Shown here: piece after piece, positions 1-8,688 of the stretch
How positions within the stretch are numbered: the stretch's first letter is position 1
Layout: the number at the start of each line of letters is the position of its first letter
From: Methylobacterium durans
Lineage (GTDB): Bacteria > Pseudomonadota > Alphaproteobacteria > Rhizobiales > Beijerinckiaceae
Direction of reading: 5' to 3'
Assembly: GCF_003173715.1 (NCBI RefSeq)
Contig: NZ_CP029550.1
Span: 4,263,501 to 4,327,500, forward strand
Length of the DNA stretch: 64,000 bases
Notes under the pieces: model-generated
What the model saw: the letters and a program-made list of their open reading frames with translations, nothing else
The model's database searches: none
Told to the model about the DNA's origin: nothing
Made by a program: the position numbers and the translations under genes

Positions 1-315
1 TGGAACCCCGAGACGCAGGAGCGCCGCTGGCGCCTGCGCGCGGAGGAACTGCGTGCCTTTGTGGAGGAGCGCGAGGTCGCGGCCTGGGCGCAGCCCTACT
101 TCGATCCGGCCAGCGACAAGCATCACCTCAAGCAGCCAGCGAGCCCGGCGGAACGACGCTCCTCCAACCCTGCGGAGCGCGCCGCCTCAAGCTACAGGCG
201 CGGAGGAGCCCGACGCTTGGACGAGGCACCCGCCGCCGATCCGCGGCGAGGGACCGAGAACGCGAAGCCCGGCCTCTTCGGGAGGCTGTGGCGGGGCTTG
301 CTGAGGAAGCCCTGA
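1..315 (+). CDS. C-terminal part of an unidentified protein (5' end outside window)
   Basis: An open frame runs from the first base to a TGA at 313-315 with no convincing internal start, so the true start lies upstream. The visible 104 residues are charged and Arg/Glu/Pro-rich, begin with an E/R-rich helical stretch, contain WAQPYFDP near residue 30, and end in a basic GLFGRLWRGLLRKP-type tail. I do not recognise the family. Charged low-complexity tails of this kind occur on mobilisation and relaxase proteins, but that is only a suggestion. Confidence 0.5.
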   Translation, partial: WNPETQERRWRLRAEELRAFVEEREVAAWAQPYFDPASDKHHLKQPASPAERRSSNPAERAASSYRRGGARRLDEAPAADPRRGTENAKPGLFGRLWRGLLRKP

Positions 316-391
316 AGCTATGTTGTTCGCGTACTCTCGTCAGCTGCATGAGGTTCCCCCACTCTGTGCTGCGAGTGAAAGTTGGTCCGCG

Positions 392-420
392 GTCGGCAAG
401 CAGACCTTCTGCTTTGCGCC
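392..420 (+). repeat. Dispersed repeat, copy 1
   Basis: The segment GTCGGCAAGCAGACCTTCTG (392-411) plus the following CTTTGCGCC recurs in inverted orientation at 58214-58241 with one indel and one substitution. Both copies lie in gene-poor sequence beside mobile DNA. It may be a non-coding dispersed repeat or a remnant of an element end. Confidence 0.5.
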
Positions 421-548
421 GATTGTGTTGAAAAACTCCGTTTGCCCCCCTTTCGAGGACATCAACCTACAACACCTGGGTTCGTATCGAGCGACAAATA
501 CTAGCTATAGAGGACTTTGATCGCGCCGCGGAGTTTTTCAACACAATC
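421..548. repeat. Inverted-repeat pair enclosing 128 bp, MITE-like
   Basis: A 20-bp sequence beginning GATTGTGTTG at 421-440 is repeated perfectly in inverted orientation at 529-548. The 88 bp between them encode nothing. Perfect terminal repeats around a short non-coding core are the form of a MITE or an internally deleted insertion sequence. No clear target duplication was seen at the outer edges. Confidence 0.55.
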
Positions 549-947
549 CGCCGATTTCGGTCGCTCACGATGCTCCTACTGCTTCCTGGAAGCAGACATA
601 CCTGCGCCTGCCGGCCTCGCTGTAGGGATGGCCAGGGACGCTGGACGGCCGCATGATTGTAGCCGCCCGGCCCTATCCTCTTGAATTCATCAAATCACGC
701 GGATCGAGAGGACTATGACCAGCAGCGCACCATTCTCGATAACGGTACGGACATGCCGACGAGCTGCTTCTCCCACCGTGAGACAACTCAGCTCGGACGC
801 CGACGTTGTCTATGGACGGTGTCGCGTCCCGGCACGCTCCGCGCCGTCTACGGGTGACGCTGGAAACTTCCAGGCGCGGCAGGCGACCCTGTGTGACGAA
901 CGATCGAATCCAGCTCTACATGGGCGGGGGCACAGGCTGGCGGCGAG
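549..947. other. No supported gene; degenerate intergenic sequence
   Basis: About 400 bp between the inverted-repeat element and the MFS fragment. Overlapping frames are open on both strands but none has a credible start, ribosome site or recognisable family. It is probably decayed sequence next to mobile elements. Confidence 0.4.
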
Positions 948-1120
948 AGAGCCATCCCGAGCACGACACCGGACGCGTACAGGCTCCCGATCCAGAGCCT
1001 GGGATCGCGACTGATGCCGAGTGCACCACGTACATCGACCAGGACCGTGGCCATGACGAGATTGTTGAACTGAGCGTTGAGGGCTGCCACGAGCAGGCGG
1101 AAGAGGGGCTTGATGGCCAT
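948..1120 (-). pseudogene. 5' fragment of an MFS (DHA2-type) transporter
   Basis: Reading leftward from ATG at 1120, the peptide has the N-terminal signature of DHA2-family major facilitator transporters: a first hydrophobic helix (LLVAALNAQF), then a VRGALGIS segment, LWIGSLY and GVVLGMALSP, matching transmembrane helix 1, the loop and helix 2. After about residue 57 the similarity stops and the frame becomes Pro/Arg-rich. Only about 60 of some 500 residues remain, so it is a non-functional fragment. The call comes from recalled family motifs, not a search. Confidence 0.6.
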
Positions 1121-1252
1121 GATGGAAAGTCCCGGGATATGTCTGCGCCCAAGGTAAGGCCACTAGACTGGTGCACTTCAGTAACTTACCGAATATTCCG
1201 AAGTAAAAAATTGGGATCTACAATCATCGAGCTTCGCTTGCGGGTCGCCTTA

Positions 1253-2177
1253 GACCCCGTTTCATAACGCTCGTGCGAGCCGTCTGACGAGGATCATGGA
1301 GGCGGCCAAGACGAAGAAGGCGAGCGCCGAGGATGGCGTGGCCTCGTGATCGCGGACCAGCCTTCGGCAGCGGCTGATCCAACCGAAGGTGCGTTCGATG
1401 ACCCAGCGTCGGGGCTGGACGGCGAAGCCTTTCTGTCCCTCCTCGGGCAGGACGATCTCGACGGTGATGGTGGTCGCCGTGCCGACGCGCTCGCCTCTGT
1501 AAGCGCGGTCAGCAAAGCAATGCGTCAGGAATGGCCAGAGACGGCGTGAGGCGCGCAACACTGCGACGCCACCATGACTGTCGTGCAGGTCGGCAGGCGA
1601 GACGGCGGCGATCAGCAGACGGCCATCCGTATCGGTGAGCGCGTGACGCTTGCGCCCGATGACACGCTTGGCTGGATCGTAGCCGCGCGGACCTTCGACA
1701 CCGCCGCCGCCCGAGCGCGTCGCTTGAGCATCCAGGATAGCACCGCTGGGGCTTGCTTCGCATCCAGTTCGCTCGCGGTCTGCCATCGTCAGGGCGTGGG
1801 CGAGGCGCTCGAACACACCCGCCTGTGACAGGCGCAAGAACCAGCGATGCACGCTCGACCAGGGCGGGAAATCGTGCGGCAGGTGCCGCCACGCGCTGCC
1901 CGTCCTGAGCACGTAAAGGATGCCGTCGAGCACCACGCGCATCGGCCAGCGGCGCGGACGGCCCGTCGTGGCGGGGGCCGGTAGCAGAGGGGCAACGACC
2001 GCCCATTCGGCGTCGCTGAGGCTGGTTGCGTAAGGCAGGCTCTCGCGCGCAAGCTCTGCGCGGGCGGCGGGCGTCCACATCGGCGATCCGGAGTAGCGTC
2101 AGACACTTCTCCAACGCTCGCGATGCTCGTCGCTCACCCCACCCCGCAGGCCCCTCACGCCGTTATGAAACGGGGTC
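1253..2177 (-). mobile_element. IS5-family insertion sequence, 925 bp
   Basis: The terminal inverted repeats are perfect over 17 bp (GACCCCGTTTCATAACG at 1253-1269 and its complement at 2161-2177). The element is flanked on both sides by TTA (1250-1252 and 2178-2180), a 3-bp duplication that fits the TNA targets of the IS1031 group of IS5. It carries one intact transposase gene. The right-hand TTA is also the left-hand TTA of the next element. Confidence 0.9.
1262..2080 (-). CDS. IS5-family transposase
   Basis: A 272-residue protein spanning almost the whole element. The N-terminal part (residues about 20-95) has the LSDAEWAVVAPLLP and LRTGSAWRHLPHDFPPW signatures of the IS5 helix-turn-helix region. 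The DDE catalytic core follows, with AILDAQATRSGG (first Asp), the GRKRHALTDTDG strand, CFADRAYRG (second Asp) and the WVIERTFGWISRCRRL segment holding the catalytic Glu. The length is normal for a single-ORF IS5 transposase and no frameshift is present. It catalyses cut-and-paste movement of its own element. Confidence 0.92.
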   Translation of the reverse strand: MWTPAARAELARESLPYATSLSDAEWAVVAPLLPAPATTGRPRRWPMRVVLDGILYVLRTGSAWRHLPHDFPPWSSVHRWFLRLSQAGVFERLAHALTMADRERTGCEASPSGAILDAQATRSGGGGVEGPRGYDPAKRVIGRKRHALTDTDGRLLIAAVSPADLHDSHGGVAVLRASRRLWPFLTHCFADRAYRGERVGTATTITVEIVLPEEGQKGFAVQPRRWVIERTFGWISRCRRLVRDHEATPSSALAFFVLAASMILVRRLARAL

Positions 2178-2180
2178 TTA

Positions 2181-3645
2181 GCTCGACTTTGGCCATTTGC
2201 GGCGTGTTGTGTGGGCTGAGGTGACGAAGCGGGCGTGACGCGTAGGCTGGCGCTGTTTCCTGCAAGAGACACCGCCATGCCCTCCCTGCCTGCCCGCTTC
2301 GCCGGGATCATCCTGGCGTTTGCGCCGCTGTTCGTCCATCGCTCCTGGCGCCATGCCCAGCTTCTGCTGATTGGCGCGATCCTTGTCCCGGGTCGGCGCA
2401 CCGTGACGAACGTGCTGCGCATCACCGGCCACACACGCGACCGGCACTTCGTCAACGTCCATCGCGTGCTCAACCGCGCCGCCTGGTGTCCCCGGACCGG
2501 CAGTCGCATCCTGCTCGAGATGCTGATCTCAGCCTTCGCGCCGCGCGGTCCGGTCATCCTGGCGCTCGACGACACGATCGAGCGCCGCCGTGGCAAGCGC
2601 ATCGCGGCCAAAGGCATCTACCGCGACCCGGTCCGCTCCTCGGGTGCTCACTTCGTCAAAGCGAGCGGGCTGCGCTGGATGAGCCTGATGCTGCTCGCCC
2701 CCGTCTCCTGGGCGGAGCGCGTCTGGGCCCTGCCGGTCCTCACCGCGCTGGTGCCGTCCGAGCGCGCCTGCCGCGTGAAGCGATGCCGGTACAAGCCGCT
2801 GCTCGACGTCGGACCCCAACTCGCCCTTCAGGCCCGTCGCTGGCTGCCGGGCCGCGACCTCGTGCTGGTCGGCGACAGCGGCTTCTCGGCTCTGCTGTTC
2901 CTCGACGCGATGCGCCGCGGCGGCATCACGGCGATCACCCGCCTGCGGCTCGACGCGGCGCTCTACGAGCCTGCCCCGCCACGGCCGCCGGGCACGATTG
3001 GACGTCCGCGCACCAAAGGCGCCAGGCTGCCAAATCTGTCCGACGTGCTCACGACCCCGCGCACCAGGTGGCATACGATCGTCGTGCCCGGCTGGTACGG
3101 TGCAGGCGAGCGCACCATCGAGATCGCCTCTGCGACTGCAGTCTGGCGGCACGGCGGCCTACCCGTCGTGCCGCTCCGGTGGGTGCTGGTGCGCGATCCC
3201 GAGAACCGCTTTGCACCTCAGGCCCTTCTCTGCACCGACCTCGACCGCGAGCCGGTGCAGATTGTGTCCTGGTTCGTGCGCCGCTGGAATGTCGAGGTCA
3301 CCTTCCAGGAGGCTCGCGCTCACCTCGGCGTGGAAACCCAGCGACAGTGGTCGGACAAGGCGATTGCCCGCACCACACCCTGCCTACTCGCGCTGTTCTC
3401 GATCGTCACGCTGCTCTCCAGCCGTCTGCCGATCCGCAAACGTACCCAGGTCACGACAACGGCATGGTACGCCAAACCAAAGCCGACCTTCGTCGACGCT
3501 CTCACGGCGGTGCGCCACGCGCTCTGGCGTGAACAGACTTCTGTGATGTCCCGCCGCCAACGCCACAGACCGAAACCGCGCTTCGTCCTGCCCTGCCCCT
3601 GGGCCTACGCCCTCTGCCAAGCCGCATGATCGGCCAAAGTCGAGC
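2181..3645 (+). mobile_element. IS701-like insertion sequence, 1465 bp
   Basis: The ends carry a 14-bp perfect inverted repeat (GCTCGACTTTGGCC at 2181-2194 and its complement at 3632-3645). TTA lies outside both ends (2178-2180 and 3646-3648). The intact transposase gene reads rightward. Arrangement TTA-IS5-TTA-IS701-TTA is most simply explained by the IS701-like element inserting first and the IS5 element later using its left flanking TTA as target. Confidence 0.85.
2277..3629 (+). CDS. IS701/IS4-superfamily DDE transposase
   Basis: A 450-residue transposase. I chose ATG 2277 over the upstream in-frame GTG at 2235 because similarity starts there. An early domain with FVHRSWRHAQLLLIGAIL precedes the catalytic core: ILALDDTIERRRGKRI carries the first Asp pair, LVLVGDSGFSALLFL the second Asp, and RRWNVEVTFQEARAHLGVE the YREK-like region with the catalytic Glu. 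The frame is complete to TGA at 3629. Assignment to IS701 rather than another IS4 branch is from memory of the WNVEVTFQEARAHLG-type motif. Confidence 0.85.
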   Translation: MPSLPARFAGIILAFAPLFVHRSWRHAQLLLIGAILVPGRRTVTNVLRITGHTRDRHFVNVHRVLNRAAWCPRTGSRILLEMLISAFAPRGPVILALDDTIERRRGKRIAAKGIYRDPVRSSGAHFVKASGLRWMSLMLLAPVSWAERVWALPVLTALVPSERACRVKRCRYKPLLDVGPQLALQARRWLPGRDLVLVGDSGFSALLFLDAMRRGGITAITRLRLDAALYEPAPPRPPGTIGRPRTKGARLPNLSDVLTTPRTRWHTIVVPGWYGAGERTIEIASATAVWRHGGLPVVPLRWVLVRDPENRFAPQALLCTDLDREPVQIVSWFVRRWNVEVTFQEARAHLGVETQRQWSDKAIARTTPCLLALFSIVTLLSSRLPIRKRTQVTTTAWYAKPKPTFVDALTAVRHALWREQTSVMSRRQRHRPKPRFVLPCPWAYALCQAA

Positions 3646-3736
3646 TTAGAGGGTGTCGGTTGTGACACCGTATTCGAAACCGACGATCGAAAAGGGATCG
3701 GTGTTGGACGCTGCCGAGAGGCAGCGTCCTCGATGC

Positions 3737-4372
3737 TCAATTACTCCGTGCGACGACGCGGCCCGAGATGCGGGTGGTGCTGCTCAACGGCAGCTCGTCG
3801 ATGTACCCAAGGAGGGCTCGGGCGCTATCGGCGAGCACCAGCCACGCGCCAGCCATCAGCAGCACGTCCTTCAGCACGAGCCGGCCGGCACCTGACAGGT
3901 AGGGGAAGCCGTGCTGCGCATCGCCCAGCGCCGGCACCCAGGCCTCCGGCGTCGTCACCAAGAACGACAGGGTCACGAACGGCGTGGCGAACGCGAGTGC
4001 GGCGCCCACGATCCCCCAGCGGCGCGAGAACAGTCCGACAAGGGTCAGCAGACCGATGCCGATCTCGACGACACCGAGGCCGTCCGAGAACGCGTAGGTG
4101 TTGTTGTCGGTCTGCCACGCGCGCTCGGCGGGCTTCAGTTCGCCTTCGCGTGTCATGTGTCGGGCGTATTGGTCGGGATGCCTGTAGAACATCGACAGTA
4201 CAGGATTGTGGGCGACGAAGGGCGTGATGCTGTCGGCCTCGTAGGGAGCGAACTTCACGCCGCCGATCCAAAGGAAGACGATCGCGATGGCAATGCGCAC
4301 CGCGTGAAGGCCGATGCGACTGGAGAGCGGTCCCGAGACAAGCCCGAGGGCCTGACGGATGTACGTGTTCAT
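3737..4372 (-). CDS. rclC: RclC/YkgB-like (DUF417) inner-membrane protein
   Basis: A 211-residue, four-helix membrane protein of the DUF417 family. Helices lie near residues 24-42, 100-118, 124-150 and 170-188. Family features include IAIVFLWIGGVKFAPYEA after the first helix, ITPFVAHNP, and the ALGDAQHGFPYLSGAGRLVLKD block. In Escherichia coli the relative RclC belongs to the reactive-chlorine resistance regulon; the biochemical function is unknown. No rclA/rclB/rclR homologue is visible beside it. It is isolated between IS elements and a small secreted-protein gene. Confidence 0.85.
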   Translation of the reverse strand: MNTYIRQALGLVSGPLSSRIGLHAVRIAIAIVFLWIGGVKFAPYEADSITPFVAHNPVLSMFYRHPDQYARHMTREGELKPAERAWQTDNNTYAFSDGLGVVEIGIGLLTLVGLFSRRWGIVGAALAFATPFVTLSFLVTTPEAWVPALGDAQHGFPYLSGAGRLVLKDVLLMAGAWLVLADSARALLGYIDELPLSSTTRISGRVVARSN

Positions 4373-4453
4373 GACCTGAATCCCTAGTTCGTCAGTTCGT
4401 GGCAGGCGGAACTGAGTTCCGCCGAAGCCGGAGGTGCCGTCTCGTGAAGCGGT

Positions 4454-4754
4454 TCAGCACCACGGGCAGGAGCGCCACTGCCCGGGACGGAGCTCGGTCG
4501 AGCTGGACGAAGCACCGAACGGATCGAGCCGTGTCGGAGCAGCGGACCTCGCGTTACGCAGGCTGACGTATGTGCTTGCCGAACCGGCCGTCATGGTGCC
4601 GGATGTGCTCGAGCGCCCGCTCAGGATCCCACCGGGACCTTGTGCAGGGACGCTCAACTCGCTGCCCACACGTTGATCGTGCGGCTACCGTCCGCGAGAG
4701 CGGCCCCCGGGTTCCGGCAAGCAGGGCGAGGGCGAGGATGAGGTTGCACTTCAT
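4454..4754 (-). pseudogene. Small secreted IN-x-WG protein, copy A, two apparent 1-bp deletions
   Basis: From ATG 4754 the frame gives a signal peptide (MKCNLILALALLAGT). Adding one base in the C5 run at 4704-4708 restores ALADGSRTINVW, and one more in the run near 4667-4669 restores WGSELSVP followed by an open Ser/Gly/Ala-rich tail to a stop at 4454. The restored product would be about 100 residues, the same length as copy B at 15918-16223, and has the family motif TIN-x-WG right after the cleavage site. It may be a true pseudogene or an intact gene with homopolymer under-calls. Function unknown. Confidence 0.65.
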
Positions 4755-4762
4755 GGTCTGAA

Positions 4763-4806
4763 TCTCCATCGATAGTACGGCGGTGCGAAAGCAGTTCGCC
4801 GATGGA
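4763..4806 (-). promoter_or_regulatory. Leader hairpin burying the Shine-Dalgarno of copy A
   Basis: In gene orientation TCCATCG (4806-4800) can pair with CGATGGA (4771-4765), whose GGAGA continuation is the ribosome site, 8 nt before ATG 4754. An inner stem GCGAA/TTCGC sits within the loop. The same design occurs before copies B and C. A GTATG element (4886-4882) lies 128 bp upstream of the start, close to its position in the other two copies. Confidence 0.55.
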
Positions 4807-5104
4807 TGGATATTCAAGGATCAGACTGTTACTTTCATTCAGACGCGCGGTTGCAACGGACATACATGCCAGTCGCAAGACCATACAAAGGGATGGGATT
4901 GTGGCTTGACGTGATCCGGACCGCGCTCCGATGTCTTCCAGATTTCGTGCTGAGCCCTCGGCCGACGTGAAATCCATGCAGATCAGACACAGTCCTCAGG
5001 CGGAAGCCTGCGCTAGGCGGGAGCAGTGAGCCTCATCTCCGCAGCGGGGAGAAGGCGGACCTTACGAGCCGTGCAGCTAGGGTCGGCAAACGAGGAGACG
5101 TCGG
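4807..5104. other. Intergenic region between divergent genes
   Basis: About 300 bp without a gene. It holds the upstream region of the leftward secreted-protein gene, including CCATACAAAGG around 4881-4891, and the ribosome site GAGGAG just before the rightward sensor-kinase gene. No other structure was recognised. Confidence 0.4.
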
Positions 5105-7078
5105 ATGCGGAGCAGCGCCACACCTGATCCGGTAGCCCTGCGACGGGATTCGCGTGCGGAGACGTGGTCCAGTCGCAGTGGCGGCGCTCCGGGAGATCGG
5201 CAGGGTCGAAGCGGAACCGCATCGGGCTGGCTCGCCGTGGGGCTCGCGCTCGCGATCTTCCTGATCGACGCGTTGACCCCGCTCGAAGGGGCTGTCGCCG
5301 TCCTCTACGTCGTCGTGATGCTGATCGCCGCCCGCGCCTTCCGGAGCCGAGGCGTGATAGCGATGGCCACCGTCTGCATCACGCTGACGGTGGCCGCCTA
5401 TCTCCCGGCGCATGGTCTGCTGAATACGGACGCGGCTCTGGTGCGGGCGCTCGTGAGCCTCGCGGCGATCGCGATCGGCACGGCATTAGCGCTTCGCAAC
5501 CAGGCTGCCGCGGAGCGGCTTGCCGAGCAGGCGAGTCTCCTCGATCTCACGCACGATTCGATCTTCGTGCGCGACCGTGGCGACATCGTCAGATTCTGGA
5601 ATCGTGGCGCGGAGGAGCTCTACGGCTTCCGCGCTGACGAGGCCCTCGGCCGCAACGTGCATGAACTCCTGCGCACCGTCTTCCCGATGCCCCGGGAGGC
5701 GATCCGGGGGGAGCTGAGGCGGACGGGGCGCTGGGAGGGCGAGCTCGTGCAGACGGTGCGGTCCGGACGGACCGCGATCGTCGAGAGCCGCTGGGCGCTG
5801 CAGCGGGACGCGCGCGGCGAGCCTGTCTCGGTCTTGGAGACGAACACGGACATAACCGAGCGCCGCCGCGCGCACGAAGCCCTCGTCGAGAGCGAGCGCC
5901 GCTACCGCACCATCTTCGACACGACCCGCGTCTCCATCCTCCAGCAGGACTGGACGCCCGTGAAGGCGGCTCTCGACGACCTCGCCGGGACGGCCGACGT
6001 CGAGACGTACCTAGCGGAGCATCCCGACTTCGTGCGGCGGATGAGACAATCCGTGCGCATCGTCGACCTCAACGCCGTGACCCTGCGGCTGCTCGGAGCC
6101 GACTCGAAGACACAAGCCCTGTGTCACCTCGACGACATCCTCCCGGAGGATGAGCCGACCTTCCCACGCGCGCTCCTGGCGATTGCAAGAGGCGAGACCT
6201 TCTACGAGGGCGAGAGTCAGATCCGAACGCGCTCGGGCGAGCTCGTGCCGATCCTGTTCGGCATCACCTTCCCGCCCGACGTCGGCGGGTACGGCTGCGT
6301 ACTGGTCTTCGCCGTCGACATCAGCGAGCGCAAGGAGGCGCAGGCCACGCTCCTCGCTCTTCAGGCCGAGCTGGCTCATGCCCTACGCGTCTCGACGCTC
6401 GGCGAACTCACGGCATCGATCGCCCACGAGGTCAACCAGCCGCTAGCCGCCATCGTCACCAACGGCGAGGCGGCCCTGCGCTGGCTTCGCCGCCCGGTGC
6501 CCGACCTTGAGGAGGCGCAGGCGGCGCTGATGCGTGTGGTCTCCAACGGCACTCGGGCCGGCGACATCGTCTCCCGCATCCGCAGCTTCCTGAACAAGGC
6601 CCCGACGCTCCGGGAACGTATCGATCTCGTCGACATGATCGACGAGGCGCTGCTCCTGATCGAGCAGGAGATGATGCGCCACGGCGTCGTGCCCCGGCGC
6701 GAGATCAAACCGGACCTCCCCGAGATTCTGGGCGACCGCGTCCAGCTTCAGCAGGTCGTGATCAATCTGATGGTCAACGGTATCCAGGCCATGGCCGGCG
6801 TATCGGAGCGCCCCCGCGTTCTCACCATTCAAGCGAGTTGCGACGGGAAGGAGGTCGGGATCGCCGTGATCGACAGCGGCACGGGCATCGCGCCGGAGAT
6901 TGCCGATTCGATCTTCAAGCCGTTCGTCACGACAAAGGGCAACGGGATGGGGATGGGGCTTGCCATCTGCCGCACCACGATTGAGGCGCATGGCGGTCGC
7001 CTCTGGATCGGAGAAGCTTCTGGCCCCGGCGCCGCCTTCCACCTCACCGTCCCGGTCACCCATGAGAGCATAGCATGA
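5105..7078 (+). CDS. Membrane PAS-domain sensor histidine kinase (FixL/DctB-like HisKA)
   Basis: A 657-residue sensor kinase with a GAGGAG ribosome site before ATG 5105. Residues about 40-130 hold three or four membrane helices. Two PAS regions follow: residues about 140-255 (HDSIFVRDRGDIVRFWN, ending DITERRRAHEAL) and about 260-405 (ending DISERKEAQATL). The dimerisation box ASIAHEVNQPLAA places the phosphorylated His at 441. The ATPase domain shows the N box (NLMVNGIQAM), DSGTGI and GNGMGMGLAI. It overlaps the next regulator gene by 4 bp (ATGA), so kinase and regulator are translationally coupled. The ligand is unknown; no haem-binding signature is obvious. Confidence 0.93.
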   Translation: MRSSATPDPVALRRDSRAETWSSRSGGAPGDRQGRSGTASGWLAVGLALAIFLIDALTPLEGAVAVLYVVVMLIAARAFRSRGVIAMATVCITLTVAAYLPAHGLLNTDAALVRALVSLAAIAIGTALALRNQAAAERLAEQASLLDLTHDSIFVRDRGDIVRFWNRGAEELYGFRADEALGRNVHELLRTVFPMPREAIRGELRRTGRWEGELVQTVRSGRTAIVESRWALQRDARGEPVSVLETNTDITERRRAHEALVESERRYRTIFDTTRVSILQQDWTPVKAALDDLAGTADVETYLAEHPDFVRRMRQSVRIVDLNAVTLRLLGADSKTQALCHLDDILPEDEPTFPRALLAIARGETFYEGESQIRTRSGELVPILFGITFPPDVGGYGCVLVFAVDISERKEAQATLLALQAELAHALRVSTLGELTASIAHEVNQPLAAIVTNGEAALRWLRRPVPDLEEAQAALMRVVSNGTRAGDIVSRIRSFLNKAPTLRERIDLVDMIDEALLLIEQEMMRHGVVPRREIKPDLPEILGDRVQLQQVVINLMVNGIQAMAGVSERPRVLTIQASCDGKEVGIAVIDSGTGIAPEIADSIFKPFVTTKGNGMGMGLAICRTTIEAHGGRLWIGEASGPGAAFHLTVPVTHESIA

Positions 7079-7737
7079 TCCGCAGCACAGGGAGCCAACC
7101 GCGAGACACGTCCTCGCTGCGACCCACGGTCTTCGTCGTCGATGACGACGGCGAGCTCCGCGAGGCGCTGTCGGGCCTGTTCCGCTCCGTCGATCTGACG
7201 GTCGCGACCTTTCCGTCGATCTCGGAGTTCCTGCAGAGCTCACGCCCGGACGGGCCCGGCTGCCTCGTCGTGGACGTGCGCCTGCCCGGGCTCAGCGGCC
7301 TCGACTTCCAGGGCCAGATGGCGGGGCTCGGCATCCGCCTGCCGATCATCCTGATGACCGGCCACGGCGACATCCCGATGTCGGTGCGCGCCATGAAGGC
7401 CGGCGCCGTCGACTTCCTGGCGAAGCCCTTCCGCGACCAGGACATGCTCGACGCGGTCGCGGTCGCCCTGGAGCGCGACGCCCGCCGCCGCGACGCTGAG
7501 CTCGCCCACGAGGCGCTCGCCGCGCTCTACGAGACCTTGACCCAGCGCGAGCGCGAGGTGCTGGCGCAGGTGACGGCCGGGCTGATGAACAAGCAGGTGG
7601 CGGGCAATCTCGGCCTCAGCGAGATCACCGTGAAGATCCACCGCGGCAACGTGATGCGCAAGATGAGCGCGCGCTCGCTCGCCGACCTCGTCCGCATGGC
7701 CGAGGCGCTCGGCATAGCCAAGACTGACCGGACGTAG
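7075..7737 (+). CDS. FixJ/NarL-family response regulator
   Basis: A 220-residue two-domain regulator. The receiver domain (residues about 18-130) has the acidic pocket VVDDDGEL, phospho-acceptor Asp67 in LVVDVRLPGLSG, the Thr of MTGHG and the Lys of AKPF. The C-terminal LuxR-type HTH (about 152-212) starts LTQREREVLAQVTAGLMNKQVAGNLGLSE and ends TVKIHRGNVMRKM. Its start overlaps the kinase stop (ATGA), marking it as the cognate partner. The domain order matches FixJ and TodT/StyR-type regulators. Target genes are not evident. Confidence 0.93.
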   Translation: MIRSTGSQPRDTSSLRPTVFVVDDDGELREALSGLFRSVDLTVATFPSISEFLQSSRPDGPGCLVVDVRLPGLSGLDFQGQMAGLGIRLPIILMTGHGDIPMSVRAMKAGAVDFLAKPFRDQDMLDAVAVALERDARRRDAELAHEALAALYETLTQREREVLAQVTAGLMNKQVAGNLGLSEITVKIHRGNVMRKMSARSLADLVRMAEALGIAKTDRT

Positions 7738-7865
7738 CTGGACCTGTCGAAGAACCGAGCCGACTCGTGGTTCGGACTTGAGCATGCCAACGAAGGTCCG
7801 GGGCAAACCTGAGTATGATTTCGGGTGTGGGACGAACGGCCCATATCCGGTTCGGGGTTCCTCCA

Positions 7866-7884
7866 CCCGGCCAAATCGGCCGGG
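7866..7884 (+). promoter_or_regulatory. Hairpin upstream of the lone receiver gene
   Basis: CCCGGCC (7866-7872) and GGCCGGG (7878-7884) form a perfect 7-bp stem with a 5-nt loop, 21 bp before the receiver gene. No U-tract follows, so it is not a standard intrinsic terminator. It could be a leader structure or an operator. Confidence 0.35.
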
Positions 7885-7905
7885 TAGAACCCGAGGTCCA
7901 ACCTC

Positions 7906-8283
7906 ATGTCCAAGACATCGGTGATCGCGATCGTGGATGACGACGAGGGAGTGCGCGTCGCGACGGGTAGCTTCGTGCGCTCGCTCGGCTACGCGGCCCG
8001 GACCTACGCCTCGGCAAGCGAGTTCCTGCAGGCCTGCGCCGAGCAGGAGCCGGCCTGCCTCATCACCGATGTGCAGATGCCGGAGTTGGACGGCGTCGAG
8101 CTTCAGCAGGCCCTGATCGCGGCGGCGCACCGCATTCCGATCATCTTCGTCACGGCCTTCCCGACCGAGACCGTCCGCCAGAGCGTCCTGGCGGCCGGCG
8201 CCAGTGGCTTCCTCCGCAAGCCCTGCGATTGCGATGCGATCGTCCGCTGCCTGCAGGAGGCAGTGGGCAGTCCGGCGGAATGA
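7906..8283 (+). CDS. Single-domain response regulator (receiver only)
   Basis: A 125-residue stand-alone receiver: acidic pair in IAIVDDDEGVRVA, phospho-acceptor Asp55 in LITDVQMPELDG, conserved Thr in IIFVTAF and Lys in FLRKPCD. No output domain follows. Such FixJ-type lone receivers often modulate signalling by protein contact. It lies 168 bp after the FixJ-like gene on the same strand, so it may belong to the same signalling unit, though the hairpin in the gap suggests separate control. Confidence 0.9.
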   Translation: MSKTSVIAIVDDDEGVRVATGSFVRSLGYAARTYASASEFLQACAEQEPACLITDVQMPELDGVELQQALIAAAHRIPIIFVTAFPTETVRQSVLAAGASGFLRKPCDCDAIVRCLQEAVGSPAE

Positions 8284-8517
8284 CCGTCTTCTCGGACATC
8301 CCAACTTCAGGGTGAGGCAGCGGCACGCGAAAAGCGTATCCGCAGAGCGATGCCGGATCGGACATTCGGGAGACTTGGCCGAGGTCGAGCGGGTGGCGGT
8401 TCCGCTGCGTGCACGCATCGCTGAACTCGAAGTTCGCGCACAGGATCAGGCTGTGGTCCCTGGCTGGGCGGGCCACAGCCGACCCGGAAATGGGTCGTCG
8501 CGCTGCGGTGTCAGCTA

Positions 8518-8688
8518 CAGGCGCCGCGTCGTCCGGTGCAGGAGCTGGGCCCCGACATGACTTTCGAGAGCGGCAATGGCTCGCGTCACGGCAGCCGGCG
8601 AGCGGCCCAGGCGCCGACCCGCGCGCGCGAGGCTGCCCTCGTCCAGAGCGGCGACGAACACCCGCATCGCGTCGAGACGATCGATCAT
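8518..8688 (-). pseudogene. 5' fragment of LysR regulator gene (duplicate of 18001-18981)
   Basis: The first 57 codons, from ATG 8688, are identical to the start of the complete LysR gene and cover the winged-helix DNA-binding region. The similarity ends abruptly at the repeat edge at 8518. A truncated HTH peptide might still be made, but no dimerisation or effector domain remains. Confidence 0.85.

Noticed and set aside
1509..2114. Long alternative frame across the IS5 transposase
   Set aside because: It is an Arg-rich shadow of the transposase gene in another frame and has no family motif.
7240..8418. 392-codon leftward frame opposite the response-regulator genes
   Set aside because: Antisense to two well-supported receiver genes; the Asp/Arg/Gly-rich composition is typical of the reverse frame of GC-rich coding DNA.
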